Part shown: positions 27,511 to 35,641 of the stretch, piece after piece
Position numbering within the stretch: position 1 is the stretch's first letter
How the letters are laid out: every line of letters begins with the position of its first letter
Assembly (NCBI RefSeq): GCF_000211835.1
Contig: NZ_AEGR01000058.1
Coordinates: 1-36,754 of the forward strand
Length of the DNA stretch: 36,754 nucleotides
From: Hylemonella gracilis ATCC 19624
GTDB lineage: Bacteria; Pseudomonadota; Gammaproteobacteria; Burkholderiales; Burkholderiaceae_C
Direction of reading: 5' to 3'
Position numbers and translations under genes: made by a program
Notes under the pieces: model-generated
What the model was told of the DNA's origin: nothing
Seen by the model: only the letters and a program-made list of their open reading frames with translations
The model's database searches: none

Positions 27511-30500
27511 GGCGTGGATGGGGCGGCAGCAGCAGCGATAGGCTGACCCAGCGAACGCAGCACATCACGCACGAGATGCGCGCGCGCCTTCGCGTCCGGC
27601 AGTTCGCGCTCGATGCGCAGCTTCTCGTTGCCCACCAGCTTGATGTGCTTGTTCTTGCGCACCAGCTCGATCACCTTCATCGCGTCCACGGGCGCGTCAG
27701 CGCGGAAGGTGATGTTGATGAGCTGGGGCGTGGCGTCCACCTTCACCACGCCATAGGGTTGGCTGATGACGCGCAGGCGGTGCACGTCGATCAGCGTCTG
27801 CGCCTGGGTCGGCAGCTTGCCGAAGCGATCCACCAACTCTTCCAGCAATGCGTCGATCTGCTCGGTCTTCTTCGCGGTGGCGAGCTTCTTGTAGAAGCTA
27901 AGGCGCATGTGCACGTCGCCGCAGTAGTCGTCGGGCAGCAGGGCGGGCGCGTGCAGGTTGATGTCGGTGGCAGCGCTCATGGGCGCCAGCAGGTCCGGTT
28001 CTTTGCCTTCCTTGAGGCTGCGCACGGCTTCGCTCAGCATCTCGTTGTAGAGCTGGAAGCCCACCTCCAGCATGTTGCCGCTCTGGTTCTCGCCCAGCAC
28101 CTCGCCCGCGCCGCGGATTTCGAGGTCGTGCATGGCGAGGTAGAAGCCGCTGCCCAGTTCTTCCATGGCCTGGATGGCGTCCAGCCGCTGCGCTGCCTGC
28201 TTGGTCAGACTTTCCTTGTCCGGCACCATCAGGTAGGCATAGGCCTGGTGGTGACTGCGGCCCACGCGTCCGCGCAACTGGTGCAACTGGGCCAGGCCGA
28301 ACTTGTCGGCGCGGCTGATCACGATGGTGTTGGCCGAGGGCACGTCGATGCCGGTCTCGATGATGGTCGAGCACAGCAGCAGGTTGGTGCGCTGGGCCAC
28401 GAAGTCGCGCATCACGGCTTCCAACTGGCGCTCGGGCATCTGGCCGTGGGCCACGCCGATGCGCGCCTCGGGCAGCAGTTCCTCCAGACGCGCGCGGCGG
28501 TTCTCGATGGTTTCGACTTCGTTGTGCAGAAAGTACACCTGGCCGCCGCGCTTCAATTCACGCAGCACGGCTTCCCGGATCACGCCCTTGTCTTCGTTGC
28601 GCACGAAGGTCTTGATGGCCAGGCGTCGTTGCGGCGCGGTGGCGATCACGCTGAGGTCGCGCAGGCCTTCGAGCGCCATGCCCAGGGTGCGCGGAATCGG
28701 GGTGGCCGTCAGCGTGAGCACGTCCACCTCGGCGCGCAGGGCCTTGACGGCTTCCTTGTGGCGCACGCCGAAACGGTGCTCCTCGTCGATGATGAGCAGG
28801 CCCAAGTCCTTGAACTTGGTGTCCGCGCTCAGCAGCTTGTGCGTGCCGACCACGATGTCCACGCTGCCGTCGGCCACGCCTTTGAGCGCCGCGTTGATTT
28901 CCTTGGTCGAACGGAAGCGGCTCATCTCGGCCACCTTGACCGGCCACTTGGAGAAGCGGTCCACCAGGGTTTGGTAGTGCTGCTCGGCCAGCAGCGTGGT
29001 GGGGGCGAGGAAGGCGACCTGTCGCCCACCGGTGACAGCCACGAAGGCGGCGCGCAGCGCGACCTCGGTCTTGCCAAAGCCCACGTCGCCGCAGACCAGG
29101 CGGTCCATGGGCTGTGGGCTGATCATGTCCTGAATCACTGCATGGATGGCCGCTTTCTGGTCGGCGGTTTCCTCGAAGCCGAAGTCGTTGGCGAACTGCT
29201 CGTAATCGCGTGCCGAGAAGCGGAAGGCATGGCCTTCGCGCGCCGCGCGGCGCGCGTAGATGTTCAGCAGTTCGGCGGCCGCGTCGCGGATCTGTTGCGC
29301 GGCCTTGCGCTTGGCTTTCTCCCACTGGCCGCTGCCCAGCTTGTGCAAGGGCGCTTCGTCGGCGCTGACGCCGGTGTAGCGGCTGATGAGCTGCAACTGG
29401 CTCACGGGCACATAGAGCACGGCCTGGTCGGCGTATTCCAGGTGCAGGAACTCCTGCGGCGCGGGGGATCCGTCGGGGTTCTTCGCGCCCACGTCCATGT
29501 TGATCAGACCGCGGTAGCGACCAATGCCGTGACTGGCATGCACCACCGGGTCGCCCACGTTGAGCTCGGACAGGTCCTTGATCAACGACTCGACGTCGCT
29601 GACCTGTTCCTGCTTCTTGCGGCGGCGCGCGCCCGAACTGGTCGCGAACAGCTCAGTCTCGGTGACGAAATCCAGCGCCTCCTGCGTCCAGGCGAAGCCC
29701 TGCTGCAAGGCGGCGGTCGCGATGCCCAGGCGTTCCTTGCTGGCGCGGAACTCCTCCAAGGTGTCGAAGGCCGGCGGAACCACGCTGCTGGCGCGCAGGA
29801 AATCGAGCAGGCTTTCGCGCCGGCCGTCGCTCTCGGCCAACAGCAGCACGCGGTGCTGGGTGTTGCGCAGGTGGTCCTTGAGCTTGAGCAGGGGGTCGTC
29901 GGTGCCGCGCGCGGCGGTCACCTCGGGCAAGCGGTCGAACTCGGCGAAATCCGGCGCCTCCTGGCCACTGCCTGCCGCTTTCAGGGCAAGTTGCGCATGC
30001 GCGTTGGCCAGGGTGAAGAACTGTTCCGCGTTCAGGAACAGGTGCTCGGGCGGCATGGGCGGGCGCTCGGGCTCGCCCTGGGCCAGACGGTAGCGGTCCT
30101 GGGTGTCGGTCCAGAAACGCCGCAGCGCGGGTTCGATGTCGCCATGCAGCACCAGCGTGGCGCTTTGTTGCCGTCCACCGCTCAGGTAGTCGAAGACCGT
30201 GGCGGTCTGCTCGAAGAACAAGGGCAGGTAGTACTCGATGCCCGCCGTGGCCACGCCATTGCCCATGTCCTTGTAGAGCCGGCTCTTGGTCGGGTCGCCT
30301 TCCAGCAGTTCGCGCCAGCGGCGGCGAAACAGCGCGCGCGAGCCTTCGTCCATCGGAAACTCGCGCCCGGGCAGCAGGCGCACCTCGGGCACGGGGTAGA
30401 GGCTGCGCTGGCTGTCGGGGTCGAAGGTGCGGATGCTGTCCACCTCGTTGTCGAACAGGTCCACCCGGTAGGGCACGGCCGAGCCCATGGGGAACAGGTC

Positions 30501-31040
30501 GATCAGGCCGCCACGCACCGCGTACTCGCCGGGACTGACCACCTGGGTGACGTGGTTGTAGCCGGCCAGGGTGAGCTGGCTGCGCAGTGCGGCTTCGTCC
30601 AGCTTCTGCTTGACCTTGAACTCGAAGGTGGTGGCCGCCAAAAAGCTGGGCGGCGCCAGGCGGTAGAGCGCGGTGGTGGCTGGCATCAGCACCAGGTCGA
30701 TGGCGTCTTGCGGCTTCACCGAGCCCGTGCTGCTCTGCCCCGTGTTGTAGAGGCGCCAGAGCGTGGCCAACCGTTCGCTGATCAGGTCCTGGTGCGGGGA
30801 GAAGCTGTCGTAGGGCAGGGTTTCCCAATCGGGAAACACCGCGCAGCGCAGGGTGGGCGCGAAGAAAGCGATCTCGTCGATCAGGCGTTGCGTGTCAGTC
30901 GCGTCGGCGCAGACGACAGCCAGCAGTCGCCCAGCCTCTTTTTCCCTGTGAGCCAGCTGGGCGAGCAGCAGCGCGTCGGCGGAGCCGGGCGGGCGGGGCA
31001 GGGTGTGGCGCTTGCCGGTTTGAAGCTTGGGGAGTTCCAT
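27507..31040 (-). CDS. mfd: Mfd, transcription-repair coupling factor
   Basis: DNA translocase that removes RNA polymerase stalled at lesions and recruits UvrA. The 1177-residue product has the UvrB-homology N-terminal part, the RNA-polymerase-interacting region (HASHGIGRYRGLINM), and SF2 helicase motifs: Walker A CGDVGFGKTEVALRAA, DEEH box LIIDEEHRFGVRHKE, TATPIPRTLGMA, and GRVGRSHHQAYAYLM. Length is typical. The N-terminus MELPKLQTGKRHTLPRPPGS favours ATG 31040; ATG 31049 adds three residues and upstream in-frame codons run back past a hairpin. No Shine-Dalgarno is obvious. It is divergent from ispD and heads the unit mfd / CbiM-like / serB. Confidence 0.96.
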   Translation of the reverse strand: MELPKLQTGKRHTLPRPPGSADALLLAQLAHREKEAGRLLAVVCADATDTQRLIDEIAFFAPTLRCAVFPDWETLPYDSFSPHQDLISERLATLWRLYNTGQSSTGSVKPQDAIDLVLMPATTALYRLAPPSFLAATTFEFKVKQKLDEAALRSQLTLAGYNHVTQVVSPGEYAVRGGLIDLFPMGSAVPYRVDLFDNEVDSIRTFDPDSQRSLYPVPEVRLLPGREFPMDEGSRALFRRRWRELLEGDPTKSRLYKDMGNGVATAGIEYYLPLFFEQTATVFDYLSGGRQQSATLVLHGDIEPALRRFWTDTQDRYRLAQGEPERPPMPPEHLFLNAEQFFTLANAHAQLALKAAGSGQEAPDFAEFDRLPEVTAARGTDDPLLKLKDHLRNTQHRVLLLAESDGRRESLLDFLRASSVVPPAFDTLEEFRASKERLGIATAALQQGFAWTQEALDFVTETELFATSSGARRRKKQEQVSDVESLIKDLSELNVGDPVVHASHGIGRYRGLINMDVGAKNPDGSPAPQEFLHLEYADQAVLYVPVSQLQLISRYTGVSADEAPLHKLGSGQWEKAKRKAAQQIRDAAAELLNIYARRAAREGHAFRFSARDYEQFANDFGFEETADQKAAIHAVIQDMISPQPMDRLVCGDVGFGKTEVALRAAFVAVTGGRQVAFLAPTTLLAEQHYQTLVDRFSKWPVKVAEMSRFRSTKEINAALKGVADGSVDIVVGTHKLLSADTKFKDLGLLIIDEEHRFGVRHKEAVKALRAEVDVLTLTATPIPRTLGMALEGLRDLSVIATAPQRRLAIKTFVRNEDKGVIREAVLRELKRGGQVYFLHNEVETIENRRARLEELLPEARIGVAHGQMPERQLEAVMRDFVAQRTNLLLCSTIIETGIDVPSANTIVISRADKFGLAQLHQLRGRVGRSHHQAYAYLMVPDKESLTKQAAQRLDAIQAMEELGSGFYLAMHDLEIRGAGEVLGENQSGNMLEVGFQLYNEMLSEAVRSLKEGKEPDLLAPMSAATDINLHAPALLPDDYCGDVHMRLSFYKKLATAKKTEQIDALLEELVDRFGKLPTQAQTLIDVHRLRVISQPYGVVKVDATPQLINITFRADAPVDAMKVIELVRKNKHIKLVGNEKLRIERELPDAKARAHLVRDVLRSLGQPIAAAAAPSTP

Positions 31041-31061
31041 CGGGTGCATAAAACGCGAAAA

Positions 31062-31084
31062 CCCCCTGCGCCGTTTGCAGGGGG
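31062..31084 (-). terminator. Terminator-like hairpin just upstream of mfd
   Basis: CCCCCTGC (31062-31069) and GCAGGGGG (31077-31084) make a perfect 8-bp GC stem with a 7-base loop. On the - strand it is followed at once by TTTTCGCGTTTT and then, at 31049, an ATG of mfd. This is the layout of an intrinsic terminator or attenuator in the mfd leader. On the + strand the flank is not T-rich. Confidence 0.5.
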
Positions 31085-31188
31085 TGTGGCGGGATTTTAG
31101 TGGGTTGGCGTTTCGCGTGCCCGGACGCCCTTGGGGTCGCGTTGCCTGGGTTGGCATGGGCGAGCCATGGGAAAATGCCGCCCATTCC

Positions 31189-31926
31189 ATGACAGCTCTC
31201 GTGCCCCAGTTCCACGTCCTGATTCCCTGCGCCGGCACCGGCACCCGTGCAGGCGGCTCCCTGCCCAAGCAGTACCAAGCCGTCGCGGGTCAGGCGCTGG
31301 TGCTACACACACTGGCGGCTTTTGCCGCGGTCGCGGCATCACAGCCTTCGTTGCGGCAGGTGCTGGTGGTTGTGGCGCCGGGCGACACCTTTCTAAGTTC
31401 GACATCGGCCTGGTCGGTGGTGCCTCAAGGAGGCGCGACCCGCGCCGACACGGTGGCCCAGGGCCTGGCCGAGTTGCGCGCGCGGGGGGCGCGGGACGAG
31501 GACTGGGTGCTGGTGCACGACGCCGCGCGCTGCCTCATCACCCCGGCGCAGATCGACGCACTCATGGTCGCCTGCGCCGACGACCCGGTGGGCGGTTTGC
31601 TCGCCTTGCCACTGCCCGATACCCTCAAGCAGGCCGGGGTGGATCGCGAGAATGCGCGGGTTCAGGCCACGCTGGATCGCGCCGACAAATGGCTGGCGCA
31701 GACACCTCAGATGTTCCGCTTGGGGCAATTGGCCCAGGCCCTCGCCCAGGCCCTGGATCAGGCGGCGCAGGGCGCCGCCGCCGTGACCGATGAGGCCAGC
31801 GCCATCGAGGCTCTAGGCCTCGCGCCGCGCCTGGTGCCCGGCAGCGCGCAGAACTTCAAAGTGACTTATCCCGAGGATTTCGCATTGGCCGAGGCCGTGC
31901 TGCAAGCGAGAAAGAAAAGCGCATGA
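31189..31926 (+). CDS. ispD: IspD, MEP cytidylyltransferase
   Basis: Transfers CMP to 2-C-methyl-D-erythritol 4-phosphate in isoprenoid synthesis. The 245-residue product has the nucleotidyltransferase start [20 protein letters not shown] (about 10-29), the [12 protein letters not shown] segment and [10 protein letters not shown], ending with [20 protein letters not shown]. The usual glycine-rich loop reads [11 protein letters not shown] 31189 gives a family-like N-terminus; GAAAAT at 31171-31176 may be a -10 element. Stop overlaps ispF (ATGA at 31923-31926), so IspD and IspF are translationally coupled, a common arrangement. Confidence 0.95.
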   Translation: MTALVPQFHVLIPCAGTGTRAGGSLPKQYQAVAGQALVLHTLAAFAAVAASQPSLRQVLVVVAPGDTFLSSTSAWSVVPQGGATRADTVAQGLAELRARGARDEDWVLVHDAARCLITPAQIDALMVACADDPVGGLLALPLPDTLKQAGVDRENARVQATLDRADKWLAQTPQMFRLGQLAQALAQALDQAAQGAAAVTDEASAIEALGLAPRLVPGSAQNFKVTYPEDFALAEAVLQARKKSA

Positions 31927-32408
31927 GCATTCCAGAGATGAGAATCGGTGAGGGCTGGGACGTGCACCAGCTGGTCGAGGGGCGCCCCCTCATCTTGGGG
32001 GGCATCCAGGTGCCGTACGCCAAGGGCTTGCTGGGTCATTCGGACGCGGACGCCTTGCTGCATGCCATCACCGATGCGCTGTTCGGTGCGGCGGGCCTGG
32101 GTGACATCGGTCGCCACTTTCCTGACACCGATCCCCGTTTCAAAGGCGCGGACTCCGGCGTGCTGCTGGCCGAGGCCAGCGCGCGGGTGCGGGCTCAGGG
32201 CTGGCGCGTCGCCAACGTGGACAGCACCATCGTCGCCCAGGCTCCCAAGATGGCGCCGCACATCCCCGCCATGCGCGCGCGCATCGCCGCGCTGCTCGGG
32301 CTGGAGGAGACCCAGGTCAATGTGAAAGCCAAGACGGCCGAGAAACTTGGGCCCGTGGGCGAGGGCTTGAGCATCGAGGCGCGAGCCGTGGTGCTGCTGC
32401 TGCGCTGA
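31923..32408 (+). CDS. ispF: IspF, MECDP synthase
   Basis: Forms 2-C-methyl-D-erythritol 2,4-cyclodiphosphate. The 161-residue product has the zinc-ligand motif [10 protein letters not shown] (Asp 13/His 15), [20 protein letters not shown] with another zinc-binding His, and the C-terminal [20 protein letters not shown]. Length matches the trimeric enzyme. The start overlaps the ispD stop. It supplies the substrate for IspG, encoded at the left end of the window in a separate operon. Downstream it is convergent with the sensor kinase gene. Confidence 0.97.
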   Translation: MSIPEMRIGEGWDVHQLVEGRPLILGGIQVPYAKGLLGHSDADALLHAITDALFGAAGLGDIGRHFPDTDPRFKGADSGVLLAEASARVRAQGWRVANVDSTIVAQAPKMAPHIPAMRARIAALLGLEETQVNVKAKTAEKLGPVGEGLSIEARAVVLLLR

Positions 32409-32469
32409 AGCCGTTTGATCTGCCCCCGGTGCGGGGCGGCCGCGATCCGCACGCGCTGCTGCGTTGACT

Positions 32470-32492
32470 CCTTGGCCTTGGGCCTTGGGCCT
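32470..32492 (+). repeat. Short tandem repeat CCTTGG(G) in the ispF-kinase gap
   Basis: Three consecutive copies of CCTTGG/CCTTGGG run from 32470 to 32489, followed by CCT. The 104-base convergent gap also contains CCCCG-GTG-CGGGG, a 5-bp stem at about 32424, without a T-run. No gene is seen here. Confidence 0.55.
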
Positions 32493-32512
32493 GTCGCTGC
32501 TTCTGTATCGAT

Positions 32513-33793
32513 CTATTTCGCTTGCCGCAGCTCGATGCGGGTGCTGAAGCCGCCCAGGCTGCTGTTGCCCACGCCGAAGCGTCCGCCCATGCGGCGCAGA
32601 GTCTTCTCCACGATGGCCAGGCCCAAGCCGGCCCCCGTCGCGGCGGTGCGCGCGGTGTCGCCGCGGTAAAAGGGCTTGGTCAAATTGGGCAGATGCTCGG
32701 GCGCCACGCCGGGACCATGGTCGCGCAGGCGCAGTTGCACCCAGGGCTCACGCGCGCGCACCCCGATGTCCAGCGTGGTGATGCCGGTCTCCGGTGTCTT
32801 GCCGTAGCGGCGCGCGTTCTCCACCAGGTTGGAGATGACTCGACCGAGCTCGACCGCGTCGGCCATGACCCAGAGGTCCGCGGGCAGATCGATGTTGAAG
32901 CGCATGTCCTCGCGGTGTTCGAAGGCGTAGAGGCAACTCCGGATCACCTCGTTCAGGTTGACGCGCTCCAGCCGCACGTGGTCTGGCCGCGCGTAGTCCA
33001 TGAATTTGTCAATGATGGCGTCCAGCTGCTCCAGGTCCGCCACCATGTGTGCGCGCGCGTCGGTGTCGGCCACGCTCATCTCGGTCTCCAGCCGCAGGCG
33101 CGACAAGGGCGTGCGCAAGTCATGGCTGATGCCGGCCAGCATCACGGCACGGTCCTGATCCAGCTTGGCCAGGCGCTGAGCCATGCGGTTGAAACCGATG
33201 TTGACCTGGCGTATCTCGGCTGTTGGCACACGCTCGTTCAGGCGGCTGGCCTCGAAATCGCCCTCGCGGATGCGGCTGGTGGCGAAGGACAGTTGCTTGA
33301 AGGGTTGGTTGATCAGGTGAGCGACGAAGGCCGCGCCGGCCAGCGACAGCAGCACCCCCACCACCAGCCAGAGCAGCCAGACGCCCTGACGTGTTTCGCT
33401 TTCGAGCAGGTTGAGCGTTTCCAGCCAGGTCAAGGTACTCGCGCCGAGCAGCAGGCTGATCAGACCGAAGGTACGCCAGAACAAGCTGAGACCGCTCGCA
33501 GGGAAAAATGGCACGTCAACGGCCGCCGCATCGTCAAGGTCGGCCGCGCCATGCCCAGGCTGTTGGGAGCGCGACAGTGACTCACGGGGTCGTTCTGGGA
33601 CCGCCTTGGGCCGGGTGAGGTCAGCCGGGGTCTCGGTTTTGTCGCTGGGTTTACCAACGTTGTCTTCCTTCAGCCAGGCCAGCCAGCGTGCCGTGGTCGG
33701 ATCGGCCGAGGCCAGGGGAACGCCCAGCTCGGCGGCCCGGCGTATCGCTTCGTCGGAATCCGGGCCATCGCCTAGATCGTGATTCAGAGCCAT
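32513..33793 (-). CDS. EnvZ/RisS-type sensor histidine kinase with reduced sensor loop
   Basis: Membrane histidine kinase, partner of the OmpR-type regulator encoded 40 bases upstream. The 426 residues comprise an unusual cytoplasmic N-terminal extension (about 1-102), two transmembrane helices (about 104-126 and 138-160) separated by only ~11 residues, a HAMP domain (about 161-213), an H-box GISHDLRTPLSR with phospho-acceptor His 224, an N-box SNLVENARRY (about 321-330) and G-boxes RDHGPGVAP and GAGLGLAIVEK. The catalytic core is intact. EnvZ-like kinases normally have a periplasmic sensor of ~100 residues; here it is virtually absent. ATG 33793 lacks a clear Shine-Dalgarno, so a shorter N-terminus is possible. 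Confidence 0.88.
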   Translation of the reverse strand: MALNHDLGDGPDSDEAIRRAAELGVPLASADPTTARWLAWLKEDNVGKPSDKTETPADLTRPKAVPERPRESLSRSQQPGHGAADLDDAAAVDVPFFPASGLSLFWRTFGLISLLLGASTLTWLETLNLLESETRQGVWLLWLVVGVLLSLAGAAFVAHLINQPFKQLSFATSRIREGDFEASRLNERVPTAEIRQVNIGFNRMAQRLAKLDQDRAVMLAGISHDLRTPLSRLRLETEMSVADTDARAHMVADLEQLDAIIDKFMDYARPDHVRLERVNLNEVIRSCLYAFEHREDMRFNIDLPADLWVMADAVELGRVISNLVENARRYGKTPETGITTLDIGVRAREPWVQLRLRDHGPGVAPEHLPNLTKPFYRGDTARTAATGAGLGLAIVEKTLRRMGGRFGVGNSSLGGFSTRIELRQAK

Positions 33794-33833
33794 CGCCGAG
33801 GCAGGTCAGTGGCAGTGGATGGGCCGGCGCGCT

Positions 33834-34568
33834 TCAATGCGCGCCATCCGGAACGAAGACGTAACCCACGCCCCAGACGGTCTGGATGTAGCGCGGGGAC
33901 GCCGGGTCCAGCTCGATGAGCTTGCGCAAACGCGAGACCTGCACATCCAGGCTACGGTCAAACGGCTCGAATTCCCTGCCGCGCGCCTGCTGTGCCAGTT
34001 TTTCGCGCGACATGGGCTGGCGCGGGTGCCGCACCAGGGCCTTGAGCATCGCGAACTCCCCCGTGGTCAGGGGCAACTCCTCGCCGTCCTTGCGCAAGGT
34101 GCGGGCGCTGAGATCGAACACATAGGGGCCGAAGGCCACAACCTCCTGCTCGCTCGAGGGTGCGCCCGGCGCTTCCGGCGCGGGGCGGCGGCGCAGCACG
34201 GCGTTGATGCGCGCCAGCAACTCGCGCGGGTTGAAGGGCTTGCCCAGGTAGTCGTCCGCGCCGACTTCCAGACCCACGATGCGGTCCACGTCTTCCACCT
34301 TGGCCGTCAGCATGATGATGGGGGTGCGATCGTTCGCGGCGCGCAGGCGGCGGCAAATCGAGAGACCGTCCTCGCCGGGCATCATCAGGTCGAGCACGAT
34401 CAGGTCCACGGATTCACGCAGCAGGATGCGCGTCAGCGCCTTGCCATCCTCGGCCAGAAAGACCTCGAATCCCTCCTGGGTCAGGTAGCGGCGCAGCAGG
34501 TCACGGATGCGGGCGTCGTCGTCAACGACCAAGATCTTGTCGGTACGGCTGTTGGATGGGGTCGTCAT
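33834..34568 (-). CDS. ompR: OmpR-family response regulator
   Basis: A 244-residue regulator with an N-terminal receiver (about residues 10-122) and a C-terminal winged-helix DNA-binding domain (about 145-240). Receiver features: acidic pair in LVVDDDARIRDLL, phospho-acceptor Asp in LIVLDLMMPGEDGLSI, MLTAK Thr and KPF lysine (ADDYLGKPFNPRELLARI). The effector domain carries LTTGEFAMLKALVRHP and SRLRKLIELDPASPRYIQTV, closest in style to OmpR/RisA regulators that control envelope genes. The kinase gene follows after 40 bases; the pair are co-transcribed. ATG 34568 fits the family length. Confidence 0.93.
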   Translation of the reverse strand: MTTPSNSRTDKILVVDDDARIRDLLRRYLTQEGFEVFLAEDGKALTRILLRESVDLIVLDLMMPGEDGLSICRRLRAANDRTPIIMLTAKVEDVDRIVGLEVGADDYLGKPFNPRELLARINAVLRRRPAPEAPGAPSSEQEVVAFGPYVFDLSARTLRKDGEELPLTTGEFAMLKALVRHPRQPMSREKLAQQARGREFEPFDRSLDVQVSRLRKLIELDPASPRYIQTVWGVGYVFVPDGAH

Positions 34569-34692
34569 GGCACGGACAGAAAAGTTGTAATTCGTCGAAA
34601 TGACGGAAATAGGAAAAACCGCACGGTTGTGGCCGGGATTGTGCCGCCGACCGCTTGCCTACAGCCAGCGAGCGACCAACCCTTTTCAGAAT

Positions 34693-34708
34693 GTTACAAA
34701 CGGTTAGG
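34693..34708. promoter_or_regulatory. Possible OmpR-type direct repeat upstream of ompR
   Basis: GTTACA (34693-34698) and GTTAGG (34703-34708) are half-sites with a 10-base period, the spacing at which OmpR/PhoB-family regulators bind on one face of the helix. The position, 125-140 bases upstream of the ompR start, could serve autoregulation. The site is a by-eye match; the rest of the 198-base gap holds no gene. Confidence 0.3.
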
Positions 34709-34766
34709 GTCCCGGGTATCGCAGGCGACCGTGGCCCGCGCTGATTCGGCGCGTCGCGTCCGGGTG

Positions 34767-35549
34767 TTACTGGGCAGCCCAGCCGCCATCCATGTTCCAA
34801 GCCACGCCCCGTACATTGTCGGCCGCGGGCGAGCAGAAGAACACGGCCAGAGCACCCAGTTCCTCGGGGGTGGTGAACTGCAGGGAGGGCTCTTTTTCGC
34901 CGAGCAGCAGTTTGGTCGCCTCGGCGTTGCTGAGATGGAGGGCTTGGGCCTTCGCGTCCACCTGCTTCTGAACCAGGGGGGTGAGCACCCAGCCGGGGCA
35001 AATGGCGTTACAGGTCACACCAGTGGTTGCGTTTTCCAGCGCCGTGACCTTGGTCAGGCCCACCAGGCCGTGCTTGGCCGCGACATAGGCGGCTTTCTCG
35101 GCGGACGCGACCAAGCCGTGCACCGAGGCCACGTTGATGATGCGGCCCCAGCCCTTGCCGGCGTTGGCGGCCTGCATCGCGGGCAGGGCCAAGCGGGTGG
35201 CATGGAAGGCAGAACTGAGGTTGATGGCGATCACGGCATCCCAGCGCTCGGGCGGGAAATGCTCGACCCGCGCCACATGCTGGATGCCCGCATTGTTGAC
35301 CAGGATGTCGACCCGACCAAAGCGCTGGGCGGCAAACGCCATCATCGCCTCGATGTCGGCGGGGCAGCTCATGTCCGCGCCGTGGTAGTCCACTTCGACG
35401 CCCAGGGCTTCGATCTCATGTTTCGGGCCTTGCGCGTCACCGAAACCGTTCAGCACGATGTTCGCGCCCTGTTGCGCCAGGGCCTTGGCAATGCCCAGTC
35501 CGATACCGCTGGTCGATCCCGTGACGAGGGCGGTCTTGCCTTTCAGCAT
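34767..35549 (-). CDS. bdhA: 3-hydroxybutyrate dehydrogenase
   Basis: NAD-dependent short-chain dehydrogenase of 260 residues that interconverts 3-hydroxybutyrate and acetoacetate, typically for polyhydroxybutyrate turnover. It shows the cofactor motif VTGSTSGIGLGIAKAL (about 9-24), NNAGIQHVARVE (about 85-96) and the catalytic triad Ser 142 / Tyr 155 / Lys 159 (NVASVHGLVAS and AAYVAAKHG). The C-terminal region GVAWNMDGGWAAQ is typical of BdhA. ATG 35549 is chosen since GGAG lies 6 bases upstream; ATG 35561 is an in-frame alternative four codons earlier. It is divergent from the hydrolase gene. Confidence 0.93.
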   Translation of the reverse strand: MLKGKTALVTGSTSGIGLGIAKALAQQGANIVLNGFGDAQGPKHEIEALGVEVDYHGADMSCPADIEAMMAFAAQRFGRVDILVNNAGIQHVARVEHFPPERWDAVIAINLSSAFHATRLALPAMQAANAGKGWGRIINVASVHGLVASAEKAAYVAAKHGLVGLTKVTALENATTGVTCNAICPGWVLTPLVQKQVDAKAQALHLSNAEATKLLLGEKEPSLQFTTPEELGALAVFFCSPAADNVRGVAWNMDGGWAAQ

Positions 35550-35641
35550 TTTTGTCTCCATTCCGCTGGGGGGTAAATCGATGAATTAGGATGATGCCAT
35601 GCGCGGGCCCCCGAACCGCGCGTCCCCGCAAATCGCGCACC

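Noticed and set aside
27459-31100. A 1213-codon open frame on the + strand
   Set aside because: It lies entirely opposite mfd. High-GC genes often leave an open antisense frame; the product is His/Gln/Leu/Val-rich without domain motifs, whereas mfd shows every helicase motif.
33819-35576. A 585-codon open frame on the + strand
   Set aside because: It runs opposite ompR and bdhA and across their intergenic gap; the product has no recognisable motifs.
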